From Hydractinia symbiolongicarpus (Eukaryota; Cnidaria; Hydrozoa; Anthoathecata; Hydractiniidae): a DNA stretch of 64,000 nt. Shown here in pieces: positions 1 through 11,700 of this stretch (within the stretch, counting starts at the first letter, position 1; each line of letters begins with the position of its first letter). Made by a program: the position numbers and the translations under genes. The stretch lies in NCBI RefSeq assembly GCF_029227915.1, contig NC_079879.1:6324001-6388000 (forward strand). The letters are read 5' to 3'. Under the pieces are notes generated by a model that worked only from the letters and a program-made list of their open reading frames with translations, was not told the DNA's origin and made no database searches.

Positions 1-239
1 GTTATTTAAAGTTTTTAGATTTATAAAAGTTTGACCGTAATATTCAACTGCAGTGAAACATTTTCGCATAAAATAGCGAATGTTTGGCTACTAATAGAGG
101 TAGTTGTACTTAATGTAAAATGTGAAAATTTGCACGTTTCTGTAATTTTGATGAGAATCCGTGTCTCATCTGTGCTTACCTCCTCTGCACCAGTAAAGGA
201 TTGTAAGGATCTGTAGATAGATGCGTATATTTTACATTG

Positions 240-517
240 CTAGCCTCACAAATATTGAGGAATGATATACCCTGTCTATTATTTCCAGGAGGGGAAATGG
301 CTTAGATGGGGAGTCCTACAGTATTTAATGCTCATTTTGCGCTGCGAAAACCCAATTTGGATCCCTGCTCTACCAGACAACTTCCTGCAACATCCAATGG
401 TCCACATAGTTTGCCATTTCCCCAATTCCTCTTGCATGGCTTTGGTTAACCACCGTCAAGGAGAATCAAACACCAGTCTCCTGCAAAGTGCGAGAGTTAT
501 AACAACTAAGGGATTAT
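240..517 (-). repeat. tRNA-derived SINE, minus strand, diverged
   Basis: Read on the minus strand from about 517 downward, the sequence begins with a tRNA-like head: an A-box-like stretch (CTTAGTTGTTATAACTC) followed about 35 nt later by a B-box-like stretch (GTGTTTGATTCTCC). An unrelated body runs down to about 240. The same head layout, including the shared words TTATA(A/G)CTCTCG and CTTGACGG, recurs in the copy at 52100-52268, so this is a dispersed family. The body length is an estimate; no clear tail or target duplication was seen. The open frame over 262-534 is a by-product of the repeat. Confidence 0.55.
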
Positions 518-534
518 CTACAAAATTTGCATAA

Positions 535-1734
535 ATTCGTAAAATTTATAAAAATTGTATATGCTATATCAAAAGTATAAAAGTTAACTTTGTATAAAAG
601 TTTTTGAATTTCATATTAAATTTGTATGTCTCTTAAATTAAATTTGTTAGAGTTTTCTATAAAGACATTTTAAAATTCGTATAAAAAAATAGTATATATA
701 AAAAAATTGTTTATAAAATTATTTTTCGTATGGTTATATAAACTTTTTTAAAAAAGGGTATATAAACTTAACTGAAAATGCATTGTTTAAGTCTTCTACA
801 ATAGGGTTTTGTTGATGTAGAACAAAACATGGCGTTGTTTAAATATGATTGCGTTTTAGTGATGTCAGAACAATATATGGCGTTGTTATTATCTTCATAC
901 AATTGCATGATTTTTATAAGAATTATATGTAATTACATTTGTATATATTCCTATAAAAGTACATACGAAATTTGTAGATGGCCTCTAAGGTACGGCACCA
1001 GTATAATTGCCGGGATTTTAAAAGTAACAAACCTATAATCGTTAGGTTTTAAAACATTATTTGAAGCACTGGTATGGTTGTCTCTTGGAGAAAAATAAGA
1101 TAAAAAAATCTGATTCAACTTACGACTCTTTGATATGTGGGTTGAAATTTTTGGTTGTGAACATTGTTGGAGCTTCTACTGTGCTTGTTCCACATGCCAA
1201 AACAGCAACCCCTGTGCAATGTACAGGGGCAAAGGAATTTTATTACTTCACATTTTCAACTTTTTTCGGTATTTTATATTTTCTAATCCTTCGCACAAAC
1301 AATTTCTCATGTCGTCGGATTCTTTTTTCTCATCGATAGGCCTGTTACCCCAATGTTTTTTGTTTTCTGTGACCTAGTTTTGGTGTTTTTAAAACAATCT
1401 ACAGGGATGTTTTTCCTATCTGGGATCTGTTTTGATGCTTTTTAAATGATTTACTGTTATGTTTTTGCATCTATGATCCGTTTTGATGGTGTTTGTCATG
1501 TGAAATCATTATGGTTTGAAATAGATATCTTTTTTAAAAAAGATGATTAGTTGATATCCTATCAACTATATGGGTATTTCTTGGAAGAGCAACAAGAAAG
1601 TTAAATATATTTTTAATCTTTTTGATTTTTTGATCAAATATTACCCATATTTGATCAAAAAAATGCAATGGCAAGAGCACATTAATGACTTAAATAGAAA
1701 AATACTAATTAAATATTCTTAAATTAGAACCATA
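535..1734. other. AT-rich non-coding stretch
   Basis: From 535 to about 780 the sequence is low-complexity A/T with repeated words such as TATAAAA. From 780 to 1734 I see no splice-flanked coding exon, no RNA gene and no clean inverted-repeat element. Short open frames here (for example 829-1038 and 1061-1339) have no recognisable protein character. Confidence 0.5.
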
Positions 1735-2194
1735 GCATCTTGTTCAACACCTCACACCAAAAACCTTTTAGTTAATGCACTTGTCATGCCTTATTTCAAC
1801 TATTGCTCCTCGGCATGGGCTTGTGCTACCTGAAGTAGATTGGGAAAACTAAAAAAATGATTAAAATGTGTCCGTACCCTTCTTGGGAAAGAGAAGGAAT
1901 ATTAATTAAATAATTTACTCATCAAAAGTGATGCCATGTTAATTTTTAAAGCCATGAATCACATTGTCACTGATTACATGCACTAAAAATTCCTTTTGTC
2001 AAAAAACTGCCAAAATAACACAAACAAGAGGAGCTTCAAAAACAAGTACACACTTCCTTTGGTCAACTGAATTTGGCAAAAAGCCTTCCCATTTAGAGCT
2101 GCAAAAGTGAGGAATAATCTTCCAGACAAAGTGACCTGTAATGGAAGCCTGCTTTCTTTAAGGACTTCTGTCTCTAATGTATTTGGCAAATTAT
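1735..2194 (+). pseudogene. LINE reverse transcriptase C-terminal fragment (dead)
   Basis: One plus-strand frame reads as the thumb and C-terminal part of a non-LTR retrotransposon reverse transcriptase. It contains the words LVMPYFNYCSSAWACAT, then LKCVRTLLGKEKEY, and near the end AAKVRNNLPDKV, which match the usual LINE pattern 'ALVLPYFDYCS.W' and 'AAKVWNSLPD'. Five in-frame stop codons interrupt the frame before its natural-looking final TAA at about 2192, so it cannot encode a product. The RT catalytic palm is absent, as expected for a 5'-truncated insertion. The family (Jockey/CR1-like) is an inference from these short motifs. Confidence 0.7.
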
Positions 2195-4280
2195 AATGGA
2201 GATCACTTTTTAATTTTTTTTAATCCTTTTTCTTTTCAATTTTCACAGATATAATATGTGACATAAAAATATGTTATGTTTGATTCAGCTGAGGCAGTCT
2301 AAGGTTTATTATTTTTGTTTCTCTTTGTTTCAGTGGTCTCCATTGGAAACAATCAACAACTATAGGTTTTTTGTGATTTTCTGGGCTAGTTGCTTTAAAT
2401 TATTGCAAACCAAGTTACAGGTCTCAAGTTATTTAGTTGTAACAAAAAATTCAGAGGCCTGGAACGAGCAATTGAGTGTTATTCAATTCACCTTTATCAT
2501 ATCAATGCATTGATAAAGTTTGAATGCACATCCCCTAACAGGTCTAAAATTACTGATGACAGAAAATGTCAAAATTTGCTATGACTTAAATGTAACACAT
2601 AGTTTATGCAGCATAATTAAATTTGAAATTATTTAAATAGAGCCGAATAGAGCTTTTTAAAAAATTTAAAAAGACTTGTTAACCATAAGTCCAACATCAT
2701 TTTATAGCGCTGGTTTCCTTAAAGAAAGTTTATCAAAATCGTCAAAATTAGCAAAATTTCATGATTAAAGTATTTTGATGTTGCTGACATAAAGAAATTA
2801 TTTGTACAGTTCCTAGAGAAAACCACATTCTTAAAGAACCAAGTAATGTACTTTAATTAAATGATGTTGTTATGTTGGTAAAGGGATATTCGGTGGAAAT
2901 GGGTAAGGTTGCTTGGTTTAGCGAAAAACATCAATACAAAACTTTCTGTGTGCGTACTCGAAATAAGACACTTTTGTCTTGAACAACTTTTTGTTGCTGT
3001 TTTTTTTTCTTTTTTACAACTTCTTGTTGTTTTCTTCTTTGTCTCTTTCTTTTTATGGTACACACAAGAGCAAATTAGACTAGAGGGCATTTGCACCTAT
3101 AATTTATCTGAACAGCATACTCATGCATGGGAAAAAGCATTTGGACGTTGTAAAACTAACATATTTCAGCAAAATTCAAGGTAGCCACAAACAGAACCCT
3201 GTACTATCTTCCTTATGTATAAGTACAATGTATAAGTAACCCACGTATTATTTTCATACATAAGTGCAATAGCATCAAGGAAGGACTTTTGGATCAAGCA
3301 TGAAGTGATAGGCAGCCTATGAGTAACTACATGACGGTGACAACTCGCATAGCATAAAAGAAATAATGCATGGAACTTGTTTCCTCAATGTAGCCACAAA
3401 CACTACTTTTGTATTGGATACTGCACAATTACACTTTAATAGTGGAAAGTTTCATGCGTCTAGCAAGGAGAGAAACAAATATGGTAACAAAACTGTTGAA
3501 ACTGTGAAAACCAGATTGGTACGTAAACCAGATTGGTACGTAGACCTAGTATTGGGTGAAAGTGATGACATTAAGTAATGATTCATAATATCCAAGAACT
3601 ATTGATGAGCTGAGCAGTGGTTAAGCCTTTAACTGGCATATTAACTCATTCTCTAAATCACATCCTATTTTTTATGAGCTCTGTATTTCACACCTGCTGT
3701 TAACCTCATGGTGCCCCCACCTCTGACTGTTTGTACCACCCCAGTCATTGTTTGTGTAGGTCACCGTTATTTATTCCTCACACCTGTACTGTATCCACCA
3801 TACTCTTCCAGTGGTACACGCACATCTCTACACCTTTTGCACAGTGCAGTCTAGCATCCCCATTAATTATTGAGTAAAATTGGCACTTGTTTCTGCCGCT
3901 GAACTAAAGCCTAGTTGGTCCTTCTAAGCCCGCCAATTCAAGGAAACCACATAGCTAAAGCAACTGTACAAGTAGACAATGATGGTATGTATCATTGATA
4001 AACAAGTTCCATTGTAGATAAATTACTGTCATTCCAAACGTTGTATTGTTGATGCAGGTATGTCATAAAGAGAAAAAAACAAAAAATTAAAATTGGGAAA
4101 ACTGTTTACTGTTCAAAATTACCGTCTCCTATGTATATGTGACACATGGTCTAATGCTTGGCTAACTGAGAATTGTATAATATCAACAGAACAAATAGCC
4201 AGACCTGTAGTACCTGTAGTCCCATAGCCTAAAGCATTGAAAAGAAGTAAGTGGATGTATTGGATGAGTGTGACAACTTT
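2195..4280. other. Intergenic, no gene recognised
   Basis: I see no convincing exon on either strand. A 17-bp unit with core ACCAGATTGGTACGTA occurs twice in tandem at 3510-3542. Around 3000-3060 there is a pyrimidine-rich run. The open frames at 2909-3184 and 3366-3578 lack recognisable motifs. Confidence 0.45.
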
Positions 4281-4284
4281 ATTG

Positions 4285-4320
4285 TTACCAGGTAGCGGTA
4301 TACATACCCCTACCTGGTAA
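4285..4320. repeat. 36-bp near-perfect palindrome
   Basis: Left arm TTACCAGGTAG and right arm CTACCTGGTAA are perfect 11-bp complements. The spacer is itself a palindrome (GGTAT, AC, ATACC), with a single C opposite C between the two stems. The whole site would fold to 16 paired bases around a 2-base turn. Function unknown; it may be the core of a small fold-back element. Confidence 0.7.
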
Positions 4321-4767
4321 TGATGAAGTTTTGGGAACTGCAATTAACATGAGCTAAACTTTTTAGCTCTGCCTAGTAAGAGAGACAAGACTAGTGGCAT
4401 GACAATACTTAATGTAGGTAGACAAAGCACTATACAGCTAAGTTTTGGGTTGTGTAGTAGTGCAAAAGTTCTTGGGCACGAATCAATTTGTTTGTTGTAT
4501 GACAATGAGGCATGACTTTTAAGGTGAATGCCACTGTGCATTCACTAGTATCACTGGTAAACAAGACCATTCAGGGGAAAGAAATTGGACAATATTTTGC
4601 TGGGCTAAGTAAGAAGGACAAACCTAATTTTTTTATTATTTTGATTAGAAAAAAATGTTAACAAATTTATATTATAATACCAAATTTGTAGTAAAAAGTC
4701 GTTTATTTTCAATATCACAGCATTTTTCCATTAAGGGTTTCCATTTTTATTGTTATGTTTTTTTGCT

Positions 4768-4778
4768 TTATTTTTATT
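4768..4778 (-). terminator. Overlapping poly(A) signals
   Basis: On the minus strand two AATAAA hexamers overlap just after the TAG of the small membrane-protein candidate. Their position supports a transcript end near 4740-4760 on this strand. Confidence 0.4.
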
Positions 4779-4780
4779 GC

Positions 4781-5082
4781 CTACGATTCAGTCCGGAAAC
4801 AATTTCCATATGCCTTTTCCACAATGTAATCCTGCAGATTCAGTACATTAAGATCAGTCACTTATTATAATAAAGGGATAATGCCAGGTATCTAACCTTT
4901 TTTATCTTCGCTAGTTTGATGCACCTGTTGACCACTAAAAATATAAAAAATACAGTAATGAAGGACCCAACAATATTCTCCCATTGCTGAAAATTATTTT
5001 TCACCATACATATTGTAATTACTTCCATAAAAATTGGATAAAGGTATAAAAAGAGTTTTTCAAAAGTCCTTTTGTACTTCAT
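4781..5082 (-). CDS. Candidate small two-helix membrane protein, last two exons or complete gene
   Basis: Not recognised as a known family. Two minus-strand exons join in phase: 5082-4897 (62 codons from an ATG, donor AAG|GTTAGA) and 4831-4781 (acceptor CTGCAG, 16 codons plus TAG), separated by a 65-bp intron. Two AATAAA hexamers follow the stop within about 15 bases. The 78-residue product has two hydrophobic segments, roughly residues 10-27 (LFLYLYPIFMEVITICMV) and 38-52 (IVGSFITVFFIFLVV), followed by a basic stretch (KLAKIKK) and a short hydrophilic tail. The frame continues upstream of the ATG to a possible acceptor (TTATGCAG) at about 5089, so further upstream exons are possible; I could not identify any. 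Support is structural only: splice sites, phase, hydrophobicity and poly(A) signals. Confidence 0.4.
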
Positions 5083-5094
5083 TGTTACAGGCAC

Positions 5095-6864
5095 TGCATA
5101 ATAATTATTATGTTGTTAATTAATAATTGCTTGTCCAATCTTAAACTAATTATTTCATTATAGAACATTACTGTTGTTCTAATTTCCTGGCATCTTTTGT
5201 TATATAAAAATTTAATTTGGGAGATTATTATTCCTGTTGCCTGAGATAGCAACCTATGGATGCTGGATCAGTCATGTTTCAACAGAAAGTAAAACCTTTA
5301 AAACTATATTTTGAGTTTGTATAGATGCTGTGTAAATGTGTGTCATAGTTAGCCTTTACCTTTTAAATTTTTCTGTTCTGTTATTAATTGAATAAAAAGT
5401 TACAATTAAAAAGATTTTCAGCTTTTGTGCTCTCAATGCTCTTTATGACGTCATCTATTACGTAGAAACTGGATCTTTGTGATTATGTTCTAAAACCTAA
5501 AGCGTTTTTTTTATTTTTTTGAGCAAAAAATTTGTTTTCAGTTACGTTCTTGACTTTTGTGGGAAACACTTAAGAAGTTTCACTTATAGCATATTAAATT
5601 GACAAAATGTTTTTTGTCCTTGTTTTTTTTGTGTTTTTTGCAATTGTTAATAGTTTTCTAACCTCTGCTGTAAACAAACACAGGTTTGTGTAAATCATAA
5701 GCACGCCTTTTGAAGTGCACAGCAGTGGCTTATAAATGTTGTGTGCATAAACGTGTTATCTTTTTTATTGTTTTTATGTGTGAAATTTGAGCTTTAAAGC
5801 TTTACCCAGATTATAATGTAGCTTAGAATTAGCTTTTTAGACATTTTATAGAACCTTATCGAAAAGACAGTCACATGTTGTGTAATGTTTTTATATCATT
5901 AGTGAATAACTGTACTTTCACAAGTTTAATGTAATGCTTATAACAAATTTTAGAAAGTAAAAGTATACATTATGAAATGTAAACTGTCATGGATCTTTAT
6001 GTTTTATAACACTTAAATATTTCTTGTTGTTTTGTATGTAAATTTCAATAATTTTAACAGTTTTTGTATTGCTTTAAAATACAGTTACATGATCCACTAT
6101 GTGCAATGGTGTAGGAGCTTGTGTTAAGGTAATCAAATTAATATATAAAGGTGAAAAAAGGTTTCTGTAGATATGTAGGAATTAAATGAATCAGAATCCA
6201 CAGTACAGTCTGAATGTAAGCCTCCACCTACGAGCTTTATAACACCTTTTTTTGCAAGTTAAAAGCCCTTTTATTTATTGCTTATCATAATTACCTTTAT
6301 AGTCTTTGCAAGAGTTTGTTGCAAGTGATGAGTGATTTAAACTTGGGATAAAACAATACAGCAATTATTTTCTTATAATTGTCAGTTATATTGTTAAACC
6401 TTGATAAAAATAATCCCTCATGTTTTAGTACTCACTTATTACATGAAAGATTAAAATAAATCAGACATGTTTTATGTGAATGTTTTTTCTTACATTTAAG
6501 AGCTTTTTAGAAAAATATTATCTTTCTCAACATTTTATGCTATACTTTTATTTTCAACAAAACATTACGCAAAAGGATATATAAAAATCGCTCACAGAAT
6601 GATTGTTGTTTAAGAAAGTTTTATGCCTATGTTTTATTTAAATACTAAAAAAGATTTATTCTTCTGAACATTTTTATATTTTTTTACAAAAATTGGGAGA
6701 ATAATCTTTGGAGCATAACTATAATAACAAGCCGTTGTGTAAACAAATATTATTCTGTGATTTCTCTGTGAAGAAGTCATGTTAGCCTTCTCAGTTCTGC
6801 TTTAATATTCTCAAGAGAACTTCCGTGCCACATTAGCCTTCTAATGTACTGTTATGATTATTTC
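5095..6864. other. Intergenic, no gene recognised
   Basis: AT-rich sequence with no clear coding exon. Isolated minus-strand splice-like sites exist (for example GTAATT donor near 6296), but no frame between them looks like protein. It could hold unrecognised 5' exons of the 4781-5082 candidate. Confidence 0.35.
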
Positions 6865-7080
6865 AGTTCTATAATCCAGTTTGGTTGATTTTAGAACAAA
6901 ATACAGTGTTATTTAACCTCCATACAATCACATTTTGATGATTTTAGAATGAAATGTGGCATTTTTTTATGCTCCATACGATCGCGTTTTGATGATTTTA
7001 GAACGAAATACAGTGTTGTAGAACCTCTATATAATCGTGTTTTCATGTATGGAAACGAACTTTGTTTTATTTTTGAACAG
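6865..7080. repeat. Tandem repeat, ~53-bp unit, four diverged copies
   Basis: Four units start near 6867, 6918, 6972 and 7025, giving spacings of 51, 54 and 53 bp. Each carries CTCCATAC-type and TTTTGATGATTTTAGAA-type words, the last two units being the most altered. No coding frame crosses the array. Confidence 0.7.
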
Positions 7081-7277
7081 AAAGAGCCTTTTTTATAATT
7101 TCTAGTTGATATTTTTTTTGTTCCTTATGCCAGATCCTTATTATTTCTTATGGTAAATGTCACAAAGCATTTTCGGGCAGTGCGAAAAGTTGAAAATTTA
7201 TCTAGACTTTGGTAAAAGTAACAGCCATAGTTTATTAATGAAGAAAAAATAAAACGGTTTTGAAAGGTAAAAAGTAT

Positions 7278-7520
7278 TTATTTGTTAAACTTTTCATACA
7301 CAAGTACATCTTCAGACTTATAAACAACTAAAATCAAATTTACATACGCACAGTTAAAAAGGTTTTGAGAAAAGCTCAGGGTACCTAATGTTACACCATT
7401 TTTAAATAAGCGTATAAACTTAATATCTAATTGATCATTGATCGTAGGTGTGAACTTTCTTATAAAAAATGCCTCCAATATTTTACGTTTTTTATTGTTA
7501 GATGGAGCTGTGCTTAACAC
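7278..7520 (-). pseudogene. Penelope-like element GIY-YIG endonuclease C-terminal fragment
   Basis: A minus-strand frame contains KRKILEAFFIRKFTPTIND, resembling the conserved end of the GIY-YIG endonuclease domain of Penelope-like retroelements (pattern 'KR.I.EA.FI.K..P..N.Q'). The catalytic GIY and YIG motifs, which would lie further N-terminal, are not visible, so this is a truncated fragment. It sits about 270 bp upstream of the myosin IX start codon. A Penelope RT fragment lies in myosin intron 9 in the opposite orientation, so the two are separate insertions. Confidence 0.5.
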
Positions 7521-7788
7521 CCTCCAAGAAAAAGCTTAAAAAACTTCCTTTCCTGTATTAGATACAAACTGTTTCTAGAAGTAATTATATTCCTTTTCTT
7601 TCCACTAAAAGGAAAACAATGGAAATGTTGTTAGTGTGTCCTAGTGTGTGTCCTTGAATGTTACTTCAAGGTTTTACATGCGAGTTATACATAATCGCTG
7701 TAATCAACTTCTGAAAATTTCTTGATTTACTAGGTACAGCATCGTTTAAAAATAATATGAAAAATATGCTGGAAATAAGACAATCATA

Positions 7789-8715
7789 ATGCCTGTACCG
7801 AATGACAAGACTGTCAATTTGTCACCTGTGTCCGTTTACACAATCCTCGCTGCCAGTGGGAATGAGTTAAAAAAAACAACTGTGTCTGTGAGAAAAGATG
7901 CCACAGTTGCTGATGTTATCGATGTTGCTTTAGACAACTTCTCCATCGTTGCCGGTTCTGAGTTATTTGATTTATGTGAAGTATTCAGTGAAAATGGATT
8001 ATTTCCAACAGTTCCTGAGGTGCTCCTAGAAAATGCTAGAACTTTGAATTATTCTGAATGTCCTGTAGTAGTTACACAAGATTGGCCTTCACCCATTGAT
8101 GATAATAACATTGAGAATCAAAATGTTGATGAAAACGGAATAACAGATAAACAAACGAGCGATGAGTCAAACAGTAAGCATAGATTATATTTAACACACA
8201 AAACAGGTGCCTTACAGAACCATACTGATGTAAAAGTGACCTGGTTAGATGGTTTAAACTCCAATATACCACCTGAAGAATGGCATTTTGAACCATTTTA
8301 TCGCGAAGAGGGAGAAATAGATGATCTAGTAAATTTACCTGTTTTAGATGAAAATGTGCTTTTAGATAAACTTTGTAAAAGATTTTGTAGAGGTCGAATT
8401 TATACTTACGTTGGTGGCATTTTGATAGCCGTAAATCCATTTAAATACTTGCCAATATACAATCCTAAGTATGTTAATGCTTATCAGCACCGAAAACTTA
8501 ATGACTTGCCACCACATGCTTTTGCTATTGCTGATGCAGCTTATTTACGAATGTTGCAAGATAAGCAAAATCAGTGTATTGTGATCTCTGGGGAAAGTGG
8601 AAGTGGGAAAACAGAAAGTACGAAATTAATATTGCATCATTTAACTGCTTTAAGTCACAAAACGAAAGCATCTGTTTTGGAAAAAACAATACTAGCAGCA
8701 GGTCCTGTTTTAGAG
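7789..8715 (+). CDS. MYO9: MYO9 exon 1: RA domain, motor N-terminus and P-loop
   Basis: This long first coding exon (309 codons) carries a Ras-association-like fold at about residues 13-110, identified by position and by the pattern of an N-terminal domain unique to class IX myosins. An acidic, Asn-rich linker follows, then the start of the motor. The motor start is recognised by [12 protein letters not shown] and [15 protein letters not shown], and the ATP-binding P-loop GESGSGKT falls at residues 268-275. The exon ends in phase 0 at GPVLE, right before AFGNAKT on the next exon, a junction that many myosin genes interrupt. Confidence 0.93.
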
Positions 8716-11700
8716 GTAAATATTTTTTATTTGTGTAGCATAAAAAAATGTTTATTTGTATGTTTCTACCTCCCAGTATCCATAGTGTGTTGATAATTTT
8801 CCATTTTTCCTTACAGTACAGTAGAGACATTTTTAAAGAAGTGGGGATGATTATTCCTAGTTTTTTTAGGTTTTTCATGTATTATGATCATAACTTACTT
8901 TTTGTAGGCATTTGGAAATGCAAAAACTTGCCACAATAACAATTCCAGCCGGTTTGGAAAATTTACGCAAATAAATTATAGAGCAGATGGTGTAGTATGT
9001 GGGTAAGTTAGCTTTTCTATTTGCATAAATTGTTTTGTTTGTGCAGTATGTTTAGGAGTACTGTAAGTAGATCAATCTCTCAAAAAAACTACTCATTTTA
9101 ACAAGTTAATTATTTTCATTCACATCGTAGAATTTAAATACCATTCCAACAACTGTCTGAAGTGTTGCAAAGGTGAGATTATAGACAGTGAGGTATTTCC
9201 AGCTTTAATGGTGTACAACAATACTTTGTTAGAGATACTTGCAGGATAGGTTGCTTGAAAAAGTTCAGTGAGAGTTACTTCCTTTGTTGACTAGCAGGTT
9301 TAAAATGGAATGAGATAAAAATGGTTAGGTGTACCCCAGTTAGAAGACAAATTTAGATGAGCTAAAAGGACGATTTTCAGCATTAAAAAATGATATCTAG
9401 ATAAGAAGATTGAGTTGGTTAGGACACTTTAAAAGAATGGAGGAGGTTAATTTGGAAAGTGTAGACTTCATAAAGACTTCACAGTTCCTGGGGCAAAGCA
9501 GGGACCGAAAATAGTAGATCAAGATTTAAAGGAATTTGAGTTTTATACTAATGCAGTCTATAGATCAGATTGGAAAATGGTCATTAATAACCAATTTATA
9601 TTAGCATGGAAAACCAACTCTAAGCCAAAAAAGGATGAGAATGATGATGGATAACTATGTATTGTTTTACCTTTGTTGATTTAACTAGTCTCATATATGA
9701 AATATCTTTAAACATTCTTTTTTGCTTTCTTAGGGCTGTTTTGAAGAAATATCTTTTGGAAAAATCTCGCATTTCATCTCAGTCAAACAATGAAAGAAAT
9801 TACCATGTTTTCTATTGCCTTCTTTCGGGTGCTTCTCAAGCTGAAAAAGAGAGCTTACATTTGCTTGAAGCAAAGGAGTATCATTACTTAAACCAGGTAT
9901 GTAAAGTTTATGCAACTTTCCCATTGACATTTTAAATGGTATACGAATGTGTAAAAGTTGTAAACAAATTACATTTGAGACTGTAGTGGGGTCAACCATA
10001 TAGGATGTGCGCATGATTTGATGATTTTTAGCGTCCCTCTTCCTTCTCCATATTTGTCAGTTTTTTATTCACCACCCCTGTCCTGCCCATGTTTGTGTGA
10101 TACAAACCCTGTTTAGGAGCTTACATCCCCTTCATGTACACACACAGTAAATAAAATATGCATGTATTAGGAAATTGAGGTGATCTTTCTTGTATAAATA
10201 CGGGAAATCAGCAAAGCATTACAAAAATGAAAGCAGAATATACCGTTGTGTGACAACCGTAAATTGCCATATTTGTTTTTTAAACTACAAGAGGGACTGT
10301 ATGTCAATCCTAGAAATTAATATAAAAAGGATTTGTCCCTACAGCACTCGATTGCTCCTCGCCATGTCTGCATTTGTCTCATTTTGACTGAAGAATATTT
10401 ATAATTGCAATTATTGATTTGGGAATAAAACAACCATTGTATTTACTTATTTACTAATCTGTTTCTCATCTATCTTAGAAATTGCCATTCCACATGCTAT
10501 TAATAAGATACTTTCCAAGACTGTTTATTTAAATTTCCTTTGATTTCTTAAAATGAAAAAAATGCAACCTGCTTCTTTTTGTCAAATGCTAGCAGGTAAT
10601 GTGTGACATCTTCATAGTGTTCTGGTGATTAGCCCCCCCCCCCCTCCTTGAGAATTTCCTTTTTTTTTAGTCCCCCTCCCCTTATTAAAAAAATAATTTG
10701 GCAGTTTACTCTCCTTCCAGGAGCGAAATCATAAATCGCAACAATTTTATAGTAAATGTTCTTTTCCATAAAATAACTTATAGTGTTTTTTTTTACATAA
10801 TTAGGGTCCATTTTTTTCAACAAAATATCTGGCTACAAGTACCACAAATACCACCATTTTCAGAAATTTTTCATTTTTTTCAGTGTTTTGTGGTACTTGT
10901 ATCTGAAGCATAGCTAAACTAACCTGAACTTCCAGTGTAAACCTTTATGCTCTGACTACCAACTTTCAGCCATTTTATGATAAAATGCGACAATCGTAGT
11001 AATTTATTCGCAAAAGTTACCATATTTGAACTAATTATTGTATAATTTATGCTTGCTGCGTAGTAACATAATTAGTATGCAATATAAACATCAATTTCTT
11101 CCAAACGAAAGCAAAAGTTTTTTGTGCATAACTCGGCCATGCTTGTTTACAAACTAATGTATTCGGATAATTTATGCAAATAACAACGAAATAATTATTT
11201 TATTTTCAAACTACTCATATATTCAAAATGGTGAACTAATGTGACATTGTTCGTGGCCAGATATCAATTGTTTTTTTCAGCCCTAATAAGTGTCGTTGGT
11301 ACATGTGGTTTTTGTAACTGTGTCCTAAGTTGAAAAAAATGGACCCTTAGTATTTAAGGACTACTCCTACTGTTCCAGGTACTTGATCTCTTTTTCATAA
11401 CTAGCTTTAGTGTGGCTATTACCTTTTACAATGGTGTTTCTCCAACCCTTGAAATTTTTCTTATTTTTCTTTTTCCTTTTGTCATTCCTCTCACTTCCCC
11501 CAGAATTTTTTCTCCTTGGTTCCCTCTCATCTTTAAAAAGGAGGGGAGAGGACACTATGATCCATACAAGTGAAATTATCTGCCTGTACTAATAACAAAT
11601 ATTTAAAAGCTTGATGTAGAAAGGTATCTGCCTGTACTAATAACAAATATTTAAAAGCTTGATGTAGAAAGGTTTTTGTGCTGGCTGTTATTTAAATTTT

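Noticed and set aside
3600-3665. tRNA-like head (GAGCAGTGGTTAAGCC) as a SINE
   Set aside because: It resembles an A-box, but no B-box follows at the right distance.
8072-8878. Minus-strand open frames opposite MYO9 exon 1
   Set aside because: They are complements of the conserved motor-coding exon and have no motifs of their own.
10629-10823. Open frame over a C/G homopolymer region near 10632
   Set aside because: Translation is low-complexity and overlaps the left end of a MITE.
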